A stretch of 64,000 nt of DNA from JASHPR01 sp963833885. Lineage in GTDB: Bacteria; Actinomycetota; Actinomycetes; Streptosporangiales; Streptosporangiaceae. Below, piece after piece: positions 35,463 through 43,453 of the stretch. Both the position numbers and the translations under genes were made by a program. The notes beneath the pieces are model-generated. The model did not search any database and was not told where the DNA came from. It worked only from the letters and a program-made list of their open reading frames with translations. The stretch is taken from NCBI GenBank assembly GCA_963833885.1, contig CAWHZU010000036.1, positions 1-64,000 of the forward strand, in the 5' to 3' direction. Numbering within the stretch: the stretch's first letter is position 1; every line of letters begins with the position of its first letter.

Positions 35463-36371
35463 TCATTCGCGGGCGCGGAGGCGGCGGAGCATGCGGGGGT
35501 CCTGAAAGCCGACCGTTCGGGCGGCGGCTTCGACGGTGGCGCCGTGGCCGATCAGGTGCTCGGCTCGTTCCACCCGCAGCAGTTGCTGGTAGCGCAGCGG
35601 GGTGAGGCCGGTTGCCTCGGTGAACCTGCGGGTGAGCGTGCGCTCGCTGACGTCGCAGGTGCTGGCGATCTCCGCGAGCGGCAGCGGGTGGGCGAACCGA
35701 TCCTCGATGTGATCCTGCGCACGGTGCGCGGTGTCGCTGAGGTGGTTGCGGTGCCGCAGCATGGCGCTGGCCTGCTGCTCGTCCCCGTTTCGGCGGGCGT
35801 AGACGACCATCTCGCGGGCGACCCGCGCGGCCGCTGCCGGGCCGTCGCGCACGGCGATCAGGTACAGGGCCAGGTCTATGCCGCTGGCGATCCCGGCGGA
35901 GGTGGCGACCCGGTCGTCGATGACGTAGAGCACGTCGCGGAGGACCGTCGCCCGGGGGTAGCGCCGGGCGAGCTCGTCCTGGATGGCGTGGTGGGTGGTG
36001 CAGCGGCGGCCGTCCAGGAGACCGGCCCGGCCGAGGGCGTCGGCCCCGGAGCAGACGCTGGCGACGGTGCCGCCGTTCCCGTGATGGGCGGCCAGCGCCT
36101 CGAGCGCGGCGTCGGCCAGCGGGCCGGTGCCGGCGATAGCGGGGTTGGCCCGCCAGCCGGGGACGATGACGAGGTCGTCCGCTGCCAGCGCCGGCCACTG
36201 CGTGGCCGCCCGCACGGTGAGGCCCTGCGCCGTGGGGACGTCCTGCTGCCCGGCGACGTAACCGAGCTCGTAGCCGCGGCCGAGGTCGGCCGCGATACCG
36301 AACGCCTGCGCCGGGCCCGCGAGGTCCAGCAGGTGCAGCCCCGGAACGAGCAGGAAGACGACCTTGGTCAC
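35463..36371 (-). CDS. GlxA family transcriptional regulator (DJ-1/PfpI domain plus AraC helix-turn-helix)
   Basis: 302 residues. The N-terminal DJ-1/PfpI-like domain begins TKVVFLLVPGLHLLDLAGPAQAF and contains GGTVASVCSGADALGRAGLL, with the nucleophile-elbow Cys. The C-terminal AraC domain reads PLPLAEIASTCDVSERTLTRRFTEATGLTPLRYQQLLRVERAEHLI. Its start overlaps the cysteine hydrolase stop by 4 bases, so that enzyme is the likely target or partner. Confidence 0.93.
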   Translation of the reverse strand: MTKVVFLLVPGLHLLDLAGPAQAFGIAADLGRGYELGYVAGQQDVPTAQGLTVRAATQWPALAADDLVIVPGWRANPAIAGTGPLADAALEALAAHHGNGGTVASVCSGADALGRAGLLDGRRCTTHHAIQDELARRYPRATVLRDVLYVIDDRVATSAGIASGIDLALYLIAVRDGPAAAARVAREMVVYARRNGDEQQASAMLRHRNHLSDTAHRAQDHIEDRFAHPLPLAEIASTCDVSERTLTRRFTEATGLTPLRYQQLLRVERAEHLIGHGATVEAAARTVGFQDPRMLRRLRARE

Positions 36372-36979
36372 GATCTGGTCAGGATAGCTCGCTGGCCTGG
36401 CCGGGTGACCTCCGCGATCGTGGCGATGGTCGCGAACCGCCCGGCGAGTGCGTACTCGGTCCGCTCGATGACCGCGCCCACCGGCAGCGTGCGCGGGTCC
36501 GCGAGCAGCTGCTCGACCGTCTGGCCTCGTGGGGCGTCCCGATGCGCGATCGGGCTGGTCGCGGTCGCCTCGGTGACGAACGTGACCTGGTAGCCCAGGT
36601 CGGATGCAACCCGCGCGGTGGTTTCACAGCATTGCTCGGTCCGGATCCCGCAAACGACGACTTCGGTTACGCCGCGAGAGGTGAGCAGCTGCTGGAGGTT
36701 CGTCGTAGTGAAGGCGTTGTGCGAGGTCTTGGTGAGCTGGTGCTCGCCGGGCTGCGGCCGGAGCGGGCCGATGAAGCGGACGTGGCCGCTGGCCGGGTCG
36801 AATGTGGTCCCGGAACCCGGCTCGGAGTGCAGCACCCACGCGACGAGATCGCCGTTAGCCCGCGCGCCGTCGACGAGGCGGGCGACGTCGTCCGCGATGC
36901 CGGGGTTGGAGATGGCCGGCCACAGCGGCGCCTGACGGAACGATTCCTGAACATCGATGACGAGAAGGGCACGGGTCAT
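36368..36979 (-). CDS. cysteine hydrolase (isochorismatase-like)
   Basis: 203 residues with the isochorismatase-fold triad: Asp in RALLVIDVQESF, Lys in HQLTKTSHNAFTTTNLQQLL and Cys in VVVCGIRTEQCCETTARVASDLG. The ATG of MTRALLVID is chosen; upstream in-frame residues are basic and unconserved. Such enzymes hydrolyse small amides such as nicotinamide or N-carbamoyl compounds. It is first in a two-gene unit with the GlxA regulator. Confidence 0.9.
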   Translation of the reverse strand: MTRALLVIDVQESFRQAPLWPAISNPGIADDVARLVDGARANGDLVAWVLHSEPGSGTTFDPASGHVRFIGPLRPQPGEHQLTKTSHNAFTTTNLQQLLTSRGVTEVVVCGIRTEQCCETTARVASDLGYQVTFVTEATATSPIAHRDAPRGQTVEQLLADPRTLPVGAVIERTEYALAGRFATIATIAEVTRPGQRAILTRS

Positions 36980-37086
36980 GACGCCAAGCATCCGGCCAGG
37001 ACGGCCTCGCGGGTAAGGCCGGATCAGGTCCCGAACCGGACCGATCCGGTCAGGCGGCACGTTCCAGAGCCTGACCGAATGCGCGG

Positions 37087-37118
37087 GGTGTCGTCGTCGA
37101 TGACGACCTCCCAGCGGC
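37087..37118. repeat. 32-bp sequence shared with the uncharacterised gene of the duplicated cluster
   Basis: This stretch upstream of the IlvD-like gene is identical to 40738-40769 (and to the corresponding site in the second unit near 50202-50233). In those genes it encodes RWEVVIDDDT near the C-terminus on the minus strand. Here the same minus-strand frame also reads RWEVVIDDDT within an open frame that lacks the rest of the protein, so it is probably a relic of a homologous gene. Confidence 0.75.
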
Positions 37119-37138
37119 TGAACGGTACGCTTCGGGGC

Positions 37139-38929
37139 GTGACTGCGCTAGCCAACGGGACCAGCCCGAACGATGTCGCTGACCAGAGCTCCGACAACCC
37201 CGGCCGTGACGTCCAGAAGGTCGGCACGGCCGAGTTCCTGGGCGAGGACGTCCGGAAGATCCATGACCCGGTATGGGCCGTGCTCGGGAACCTCGGTGAC
37301 AGCCAGTGCTATCTGGGTGTCCAGGCGAAGGTAGCGGCCGTTCAGGCCGCGCTGTCGCACCGCGTCGCGAGCGAGGACCTCCCGGTGCGCCTGATCCCGC
37401 CAGGCTTCACCCTCGGTGTCTCGGACGGCCAGCTCAACGGCACCGCCGAGATGCGCTTTTCTCTCATCGGCCGGGAGCTGGTCAACGACGCCACGTCAAT
37501 GCACCTGGCCGCAGACCGGGTGACGGGCTTGATCGCCGTCGTCGCGTGTGACAAGCCCCCGGTGGGCACCGTTGCCGCGCTCCTGGAACACAACGCGCCC
37601 TCGGTGGTCATGTCTGACGGCTCGATCAGGCCGGGCATTGATCCTGCGACGGGTGCCCCGATCGACATCATCACCGCGTTTCAGGCAGCCTCCGATCCCG
37701 ACGAAGAGGTTCGTGCCCGGCTTACCTTGAATGCCTGTCCTGGCCAGGGCAGCTGCGGGGGCATGTTCACGTACAACACCATGCAGACGTTCATTGCGGT
37801 GCTCGGCCTGGAGCCGCTGCACATGGTCTCCCCGGCCTCGGAGGACCCGCGCAGGACAGCGGAGTTTCCCGGCCAGCTCGTCGACTGTCTTGTCACGATG
37901 GCGGCGCGCGGCATCCGGCCCCGGGACATCGTGACGCCAGCTTCGCTGCGCAACGCCCTGACCGTCACCATGGCCATGGGCGGCTCGACCAACGTCATGC
38001 TGCACAGCGTCGAGATCGCCCGGGCGGCCGGGATCGACCTCTGGGATGAAGTGATGACGCAGGCCGAGTTCAACGCGCTGTCGCGGCGTCTGCCCGTGCT
38101 CGTGAACATGAGGCCGTTTGGGTCGTACTCGATGGTGGACGTCGAGGCCTCGGGCGGAGTGCCCGCGGTGGTCCGCGAGCTGCTGGCCGACGGCTATCTC
38201 GATGCAAACGCGCTGACCTGCACGGGTGAGACGCTCGGAGAGCAGATCGGCCGGCTCGATCCGCCCCTTCCCGATCACCGCGTGATCTACTCGGTGGCCC
38301 GGCCGTTCAAGGACACCGGCGGCCTGCGTCTGCTCCAGGGCAATCTGGCTCCCGGCGGCGGCGCGATCCTGAAGCTGGCCGGTGTAGAGGGCGGGATGTC
38401 CGGTGGCGTCTTCACGGGCAACGCCCGGGTTTTCAACGGCGAACAGGCGCTGATCCGTGCGCTCGACGAACGGCCCGGCGACTTCCGCGACAACGACATG
38501 GTGGTCATCCGCTATGAGGGTCCCCGGGGTGCCCCGGGAATGCCCGAAATGCTGGACCCGACGTCGAAGATCACGACCTTGTGCCGCCAGCAGAACATCA
38601 CGATCGCCCTGATGACCGATGCGCGATTCTCCGGGGGATCCGTCGGGCTCGTCATCGGCCACGTCGGCCCCGAGGGCTTCCTCGGCGGGCCCATCGCGCT
38701 CGTCGAGGACGGCGACACGATCGTGGTCGACGTCAACACCGACCGGCTCGACTGCCTCCAGCTCGACGACGCCGACACGCTCGAACGGCGCTCTGCCAGC
38801 TGGCGGGCTGCCGCCGACGCCAACGGGGGCATCCACCCGGACGCCGTCCCCGTCACGCATCGGGTCCTGAGCAGAATGCGGGCTACCGCCCTTCCCGCCC
38901 TCCGCGGCGGCGGCATGACGCCCAGCTAA
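37139..38929 (+). CDS. IlvD/Edd family dehydratase
   Basis: About 596 residues, iron-sulfur dependent. Candidate cluster cysteines: NLGDSQCYLG, VVACDKPPVGT and CPGQGSCGGMFTYNTMQ. Further family blocks: TMAMGGSTNVMLHSVEIARAAGID, GGLRLLQGNLAPGGGAILKLAG, VIRYEGPRGAPGMPEML and MTDARFSGGSVGLVIGHVGPE. The CDKPPVGT motif departs from the CDKNMPG of biosynthetic IlvD, so it is more likely a sugar-acid or other dihydroxy-acid dehydratase. Starts at 37,079 and 37,100 (ATG) are also possible. Confidence 0.85.
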   Translation: MTALANGTSPNDVADQSSDNPGRDVQKVGTAEFLGEDVRKIHDPVWAVLGNLGDSQCYLGVQAKVAAVQAALSHRVASEDLPVRLIPPGFTLGVSDGQLNGTAEMRFSLIGRELVNDATSMHLAADRVTGLIAVVACDKPPVGTVAALLEHNAPSVVMSDGSIRPGIDPATGAPIDIITAFQAASDPDEEVRARLTLNACPGQGSCGGMFTYNTMQTFIAVLGLEPLHMVSPASEDPRRTAEFPGQLVDCLVTMAARGIRPRDIVTPASLRNALTVTMAMGGSTNVMLHSVEIARAAGIDLWDEVMTQAEFNALSRRLPVLVNMRPFGSYSMVDVEASGGVPAVVRELLADGYLDANALTCTGETLGEQIGRLDPPLPDHRVIYSVARPFKDTGGLRLLQGNLAPGGGAILKLAGVEGGMSGGVFTGNARVFNGEQALIRALDERPGDFRDNDMVVIRYEGPRGAPGMPEMLDPTSKITTLCRQQNITIALMTDARFSGGSVGLVIGHVGPEGFLGGPIALVEDGDTIVVDVNTDRLDCLQLDDADTLERRSASWRAAADANGGIHPDAVPVTHRVLSRMRATALPALRGGGMTPS

Positions 38930-38945
38930 CCGGGCTTCTCATGCA

Positions 38946-39170
38946 TTACTCGGCGTCGTCCGTCCTCCTGACCCCGATGAGGCCGTCGAGGACCCGGTCG
39001 AGGAGGCGGTCGAAGTGCGGGCGCGCGTCGGGGTCTGGCGGCCTGGGCTGCGTGATCGCGGCCGCGAACCGGGGGTAGCGCCCGGTGGCGAGCAGTTCCG
39101 CCATCTGCTCAGCCTGCGCCGCGGCCTCACCGGCCGGGAGAACCTGTTCATCCTCGGGCTGATGCATCAC
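38946..39170 (-). pseudogene. C-terminal remnant of a TetR family regulator
   Basis: The frame encodes QAEQMAELLATGRYPRFAAAI followed by FDRLLDRVLDGLIGV, typical of the last 60 residues of TetR proteins that are divergent from drrAB-like transporter genes. There is no DNA-binding domain: upstream of about 39,110 the sequence turns into the opposite-strand ATPase gene. The regulator has therefore lost its 5' end. Confidence 0.65.
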
Positions 39171-39800
39171 CTGGGCCGTCGCCGGGCGCGGGCACGGGCC
39201 GCCGAGCTCCTTGACCGGTTCGGCCTCGCCGACGCGGCCGACCGGCTCGTCAAGACCTGGTCGGGCGGCATGCGACGGCGTCTGGACTTGATCGCGAGCC
39301 TGATCGTGGCGCCGCCGGTGCTGTTCCTCGACGAGCCCACGACCGGCCTGGACCCGCGCAGCCGGGCCGAGATCTGGGCCGCCGTCCGCGCGCTGGCCGC
39401 GGACGGCACGACGGTCCTGCTGACGACGCAGTACCTCGAGGAGGCCGACCGGATCGCCGATCAGATCGTGATCATCGACGCGGGGCTGGTGACCGCGCAG
39501 GGCAGCCCGGACGAGCTGAAGGACTCCCTCGGCAGCCGGGTCGACGTGGTGCTGGCCAACGCCGGCGACCTGGATGCCGCCGAGGCCGTCCTGGCGGCAA
39601 TCGTGACCGGGCCACCCCGGCTGGACGCGGGCGAGCGCCGGCTCACCGCTCCGGTGGCCGCGGGCGCGGTGACCCTGCCGGAGCTCGTCCGGAGGCTGGA
39701 CGCCGCAGGGATCGCGGCCGAGGATGTCAGCGTCCGGCGGCCCACGCTCGACGAGGTCTTCCTGGACCGCACGCGGGCTACCCAGGGGTACGCGGCATGA
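39015..39800 (+). pseudogene. 5'-truncated DrrA-type ABC transporter ATPase, copy 1
   Basis: Homology begins only at about 39,112 with RGLTGRENLFILGLMHHLG, the helical-domain segment after the Q-loop. The signature WSGGMRRRLDL, Walker B VLFLDEPTTGLDPRS and switch region LLTTQYLEEADRIADQI are present, as is a C-terminal domain (VRRPTLDEVFLDRT). About 85 N-terminal residues with Walker A are missing, so it should not bind ATP. The open frame upstream of 39,112 is antisense to the TetR remnant. It overlaps the permease gene by 4 bases. Confidence 0.8.
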
Positions 39801-40570
39801 GCGGCGCGTTGACCGACGGGGCTGCGGCGGCAGAGCGGGTGCTCACCAAGCTCAGGCACGATCCGACCGCGATCGCGCTGACCCTTGGCTCGCCGGTGGT
39901 CATGGTGGTCCTCTTCGGCTACATCCTCGGGAGCGCGATCACGGTGCCCGGCGGCGACTACCGCGCGTTCCTGGTCCCCGGCCTGTTCGCGACGATCGCG
40001 GCGAACATCGTGCCGTCGATGTTCACGATGGCGCGGGACAGTTCCCGTGGCGTGGTGGACCGGTTCCGGTCGCTGCCGATCGCGCGCACGGCGGTGCCGT
40101 TCGGTCAGGCGGCCGCCACGCTGGTCTACAGTCTGGCGACCTTCGTCCTGATGGCGCTGTGCGGGCTGGCAGTGGGGTGGCGGATCGAGCGCGGCGCCGG
40201 CTATGCAGTCGCCGCACTCGCCCTGCTCGTGGCCTTCCAGTTCGCCGCGACCTGGGTCGGCATGTACCTCGGACTCGTCCTCGGCAGTGAGCAGGCGGCG
40301 GGCCAGGCGTCGATCCTGATCTACCCCGTGACCATCCTGTCCAACGTTTACGTGCCGACCTCCGGAATGCCGGCCTGGCTGCGGGCCATCGCCGACTGGA
40401 ACCCGATCAGCGCGCTAGCCGCGGCGATCAGGGACCTGTCCGGCAGCCCGGCGGCACCCACGAACGGGACATGGCAGCTAGAGCATCCGGTGCCAGCCAC
40501 CTTGGCCTGGACGGCGCTGTTGCTCGCCATCTTCGTGCCGCTGTGCACCCGCCGCTTCGCCCGCTCGTGA
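39797..40570 (+). CDS. DrrB-type ABC-2 permease, copy 1
   Basis: 257-residue membrane protein with about six helices, including IALTLGSPVVMVVLFGYILGSAI, FLVPGLFATIAANIVPSMF and a C-terminal ATLAWTALLLAIFVPLCTRRFARS. The loop DSSRGVVDRFRSLPIARTAV is the ABC-2 signature region. It starts within the ATPase stop (ATGA). Because its ATPase partner is truncated, export is doubtful unless another ATPase serves it. The protein is identical to copy 2. Confidence 0.9.
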   Translation: MSGALTDGAAAAERVLTKLRHDPTAIALTLGSPVVMVVLFGYILGSAITVPGGDYRAFLVPGLFATIAANIVPSMFTMARDSSRGVVDRFRSLPIARTAVPFGQAAATLVYSLATFVLMALCGLAVGWRIERGAGYAVAALALLVAFQFAATWVGMYLGLVLGSEQAAGQASILIYPVTILSNVYVPTSGMPAWLRAIADWNPISALAAAIRDLSGSPAAPTNGTWQLEHPVPATLAWTALLLAIFVPLCTRRFARS

Positions 40571-40614
40571 CCGCGCAGGCGCGAGGCCTATACGACAATC
40601 CAAATCCTTCGGGA

Positions 40615-41304
40615 TCATGAACGGGCTGCGGGCGGGGACGGGACGTGCGGAGTGCCATCGCGCATGGGGGGGAAGTCGAACGTCGCCGCCGTGGTCGCGC
40701 GGGTCAGCTTCGTGATGTCGGCCTCGGGCAGCACCTCGGTGTCGTCGTCGATGACGACCTCCCAGCGGCAGACCGGAACCCGGCCGGCCGGAACCCGGGG
40801 CGGCCGGTGCACCGCCCGGATCCGCGCCTTCGGGTTCACCGCCTGCGCGGTCACGTCGAACGTGCCGTCCTCGATCGTGTGGCACATGCTCCGAACGGTG
40901 CGCTCGCCGAACGGCTCGACGTCGAGCAGCGCGCCGCAGGATCGGAGCTGGAAGAAGCCGTGGTGCTCGTCGACGACCTCGTACTCGACGTCCATGTAGT
41001 GCTGGGCGAAGCCGGGGTCGAGCTGCAGCTGCTTGAAGATCGCCGGGACGCCGTCCCCCTCGATGTTCATGATCTTGCGGATGCGCTCGGTGTAGATCGG
41101 GCTGGCGCCGCGCCACTCGTCGATCGCCAGGTCCTCGACAGCCTGCGGCCCGTAGCGCAGCGCGACCGCGGCGAACACCGACCTGTCGAGCAGCTGCGCG
41201 ATCAGCGCGTACTCCCGGACCAGACGAACCAGCGCCTCCTTGGACAGGTCCTCGAAGCGGAACTCCGGATCGAAATCGCCCGAGTAATCCTTGCGCTCAG
41301 CCAT
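40615..41304 (-). CDS. uncharacterised conserved protein, copy 1
   Basis: 229 residues, ATG of MAERKDYSGDF. I do not recognise the family with certainty; the opening KDYSGDFDPEFRFEDLSKEALVRLVREY and the pattern LQLDPGFAQHYMDVEYEV, RSCGALLDVEP, SMCHTIE and PVCRWEVVID, with conserved Cys/His, suggest a DUF6125-like or L-2-amino-thiazoline-4-carboxylate hydrolase-like fold. It is divergent from the SDR gene with only 23 bases between starts, so both promoters overlap the operator. Identical in both duplication units. Confidence 0.75.
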   Translation of the reverse strand: MAERKDYSGDFDPEFRFEDLSKEALVRLVREYALIAQLLDRSVFAAVALRYGPQAVEDLAIDEWRGASPIYTERIRKIMNIEGDGVPAIFKQLQLDPGFAQHYMDVEYEVVDEHHGFFQLRSCGALLDVEPFGERTVRSMCHTIEDGTFDVTAQAVNPKARIRAVHRPPRVPAGRVPVCRWEVVIDDDTEVLPEADITKLTRATTAATFDFPPMRDGTPHVPSPPAARS

Positions 41305-41317
41305 ATTCTGAACTGTA

Positions 41318-41338
41318 GTCTGGACACATGTCCGGTAC
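41318..41338. promoter_or_regulatory. candidate TetR operator, duplication unit 1
   Basis: 21 bases identical to 29559-29579, with GGACA-CA-TGTCC symmetry at the core. They lie in the 23-base gap between divergent genes and contain the SDR start codon (41328-41330) at the same position as the TetR start codon in its own operator. Bound repressor would block transcription in both directions. Confidence 0.75.
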
Positions 41339-42113
41339 AACGGAGGCGGCTCGGGCGGCCGGGCAGCGGCACGACTTCACCGGCAAGGTCGCGATCGTGA
41401 CCGGCGCGGCGCAGGGCATCGGCGAGGCCTACGCCCGCTCGCTGGCCGCCGCCGGTGCCGCCGTCGTCGTTGCCGACATCGCCGCGGACGCCGGTCAGGC
41501 GGTCGCGAAGCAGATCTGCGCCGAAGGCGGGCGGGCCGCGTTCGTCCGCACGGACGTCGCAGACCCGGACTCCACGCAGGCCATGGCCGAGTTCGCGGCT
41601 GGCGAGTTCGGCGGCATCGACTTTCTGGTGAACAACGCGGCGATCTACGGCCAGATGCAGTTCGACCTGCTGCTGTCGGTGGACTGGGACTACTACAAGA
41701 AGTTCCTCGGCGTGAACATGGACGGCGCGCTCGCCTGCACCCGCGCCTGCCACCAGCACATGGTGCGGCGCGGCGGCGGCGCGATCGTGAACCAGTCGTC
41801 CACGGCCGCGTGGGTGTACTCGAGCTTCTACGGGCTGGCGAAGGCCGGGATCAACGCCCTGACCCAGCAACTCGCGCACGAACTCGGCGGGATGGGGATC
41901 CGGGTGAACGCGATCGCGCCGGGGCCGACGGACACCCAGGCCACCAGGACCGTGGTCGGCGGCATGACCGACCCGATCGTGGCGACGATGGCCATCAAGC
42001 GGCTGGGCCAGCCCGCGGACCTGGTGGGTGCGTGCCTGTTCCTGCTGTCGGACGAGGCAGCCTGGATCACCGGGCAGATCGTCAACGTCGACGGCGGCCA
42101 GGTCTTCCGGTGA
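41328..42113 (+). CDS. short-chain dehydrogenase/reductase, copy 1
   Basis: 261 residues. GKVAIVTGAAQGIGEAYARSLAAAG (cofactor site), FLVNNAAIYG, SSTAAWVYSSFYGLAKAGINALTQQLA (Ser, YxxxK) and the C-terminal LSDEAAWITGQIVNVDGGQVFR define a classical SDR. The start codon is embedded in the operator, leaving no space for a leader, so the mRNA may be leaderless. Two residues differ from copy 2 (E/D and T/A near residues 66-85). Probably oxidises a hydroxyl of the side chain or ring system. Confidence 0.92.
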   Translation: MSGTTEAARAAGQRHDFTGKVAIVTGAAQGIGEAYARSLAAAGAAVVVADIAADAGQAVAKQICAEGGRAAFVRTDVADPDSTQAMAEFAAGEFGGIDFLVNNAAIYGQMQFDLLLSVDWDYYKKFLGVNMDGALACTRACHQHMVRRGGGAIVNQSSTAAWVYSSFYGLAKAGINALTQQLAHELGGMGIRVNAIAPGPTDTQATRTVVGGMTDPIVATMAIKRLGQPADLVGACLFLLSDEAAWITGQIVNVDGGQVFR

Positions 42114-42168
42114 GGGCTTCGGTGAAGTCTGATGGGGAGGTGGGCGGTGATCCGGCGGTGATCCGGCG

Positions 42169-43059
42169 GTGACCGACAGAGCGCAGGCGGAGCCGGTCGG
42201 GTTCATTGGCCTCGGCCAGATCGGCACGCCGATGGCCGCCCGGCTGACCGGCTGGCCGGGCGGCCTTATCGTGCACGACGCCAGGCCCGAGGCCATGGCG
42301 CCGCTGGCTGACGCGGGCGCCAAAACCGCGGCCAGCGTCGCGGAGGTGGCCGCGGCGGCGGGGATCGTCTCGGTGATGGTGCGCGACGACGACCAGGTCC
42401 GGGACGTGGTGCGGGCGGCGGCGCCGGCCGCCGATGGCCGACCGGTGATCATCGCCGTGCACGCCACGATCGCGCCGGACACCGCCGCCGAGCTGGCCGC
42501 GGAGGTGGCCGGCACGGGCGTCGAGGTGATCGACGCGCCGGTCAGCGGCGGGTTCATGGGAGCGCAGTCGGGCCGGCTCGCGGTCATGTTCGGCGGGTCG
42601 CGTGCGGCCTACGACCGGTGCCGCGCGCCGTTCAGCTGCTGGGCGGACCTGATCATGCACATGGGGCCGGTCGGCGCCGGGACCCGGGCCAAGCTGGCCC
42701 GCAACCTGCTGCACTTCGCCGCGTTCACCGCCGCCGCCGAGGCGCAGCGGCTCGCCGAGGCGGCCGGGCTCGATCTGCGCAAGCTCGCCAAGGTCGTACG
42801 GCACTCCGACGCCGTCACCGGCGGCCCCGGGATGATCATGCTGCGGCCGACCACCGCGCCAATGGACGCGGGCGACCCGCTGCGGGAGATCCTGCAGAAC
42901 GTCCGGGCGCTGGGCGAGAAGGACCTGTGCCTGGCGCTCGAGCTGGGCGCCGGGCTCGGCGTGGACCTGCCGATGGCGCGGCTCGCGCTCGGCAGCTTCG
43001 CCGCCGGGCTCGGTCTTCCAGGGCCCGGCCTGCCGGACACAAACGGGCCGGCCCGGTGA
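42169..43059 (+). CDS. 3-hydroxyisobutyrate dehydrogenase-like (MmsB family) protein, copy 1
   Basis: 296 residues. Rossmann motif GFIGLGQIGTPMAARLTGWPGG, then IDAPVSGGFMGAQSGRLAVMFGG (the substrate-binding DAPVSGG block) and GAGTRAKLARNLLHFAAF with the catalytic Lys. Acts on a beta-hydroxyacid, possibly a chain-shortened branched fragment. GTG start after two 11-bp GTGATCCGGCG repeats. Five residues differ from copy 2. Its stop overlaps the next GTG. Confidence 0.88.
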   Translation: MTDRAQAEPVGFIGLGQIGTPMAARLTGWPGGLIVHDARPEAMAPLADAGAKTAASVAEVAAAAGIVSVMVRDDDQVRDVVRAAAPAADGRPVIIAVHATIAPDTAAELAAEVAGTGVEVIDAPVSGGFMGAQSGRLAVMFGGSRAAYDRCRAPFSCWADLIMHMGPVGAGTRAKLARNLLHFAAFTAAAEAQRLAEAAGLDLRKLAKVVRHSDAVTGGPGMIMLRPTTAPMDAGDPLREILQNVRALGEKDLCLALELGAGLGVDLPMARLALGSFAAGLGLPGPGLPDTNGPAR

Positions 43060-43442
43060 CCGACGACCGGCGCCAGCGCGGGCTGGACAAGATGAGCGAG
43101 GTCTACGGCTGGGACGTGCAGGACGGCCCCGGCGACTTCTTCGCCATCACCGTGGACCACCTGTTCGCCGAGATCTGGAGCCGGCCCGGCCTGTCCATGC
43201 GGGACCGCCGGCTGCTGCTGCTCGGCCTGCTGACCGGCCAGGGCCTGCAGGACGTCGCGGACATCCAGATCGGCGCCGCGCTGCGCACCGCCGAGCTGAG
43301 CCCGGATGAGCTGCGCGAGATCGCGATCTTCCTGACCCACTACGCGGGCTGGCCGGCCGGCGCCCGGCTCAGCATGCAGGTCGAGAAGCTCGTCGGCGAG
43401 CACGCCAAGGCGCAACGGCGCGAGCAGCGACCAGACGGCTAA
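43056..43442 (+). CDS. carboxymuconolactone decarboxylase family protein, copy 1
   Basis: About 128 residues of the CMD/AhpD all-helical fold: ITVDHLFAEIWSRPGLSMRDRRLLLLGLLTGQG followed by LQDVADIQIGAALRTAELSPDELREIAIFLTHYAGWPAG. There is no CxxC, so it is not a peroxidase of the AhpD type. GTG overlaps the previous stop. Its role here is unknown; in similar catabolic clusters such proteins are thought to act on lactones or be accessory. Identical in copy 2. Confidence 0.85.
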   Translation: MTDDRRQRGLDKMSEVYGWDVQDGPGDFFAITVDHLFAEIWSRPGLSMRDRRLLLLGLLTGQGLQDVADIQIGAALRTAELSPDELREIAIFLTHYAGWPAGARLSMQVEKLVGEHAKAQRREQRPDG

Positions 43443-43453
43443 AGGAGCAAGGC

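Noticed and set aside
37034..37048. CCGGA-N4-TCCGG inverted repeat as a further copy of the TetR operator
   Set aside because: It shares only the short CCGGA arms, not the 21-base core; such arms are common by chance in this composition.
37024..37227. Small minus-strand frame containing RWEVVIDDDT as a gene
   Set aside because: Only ten residues match the larger protein, with no ribosome-binding site and no further conservation; treated as a relic.
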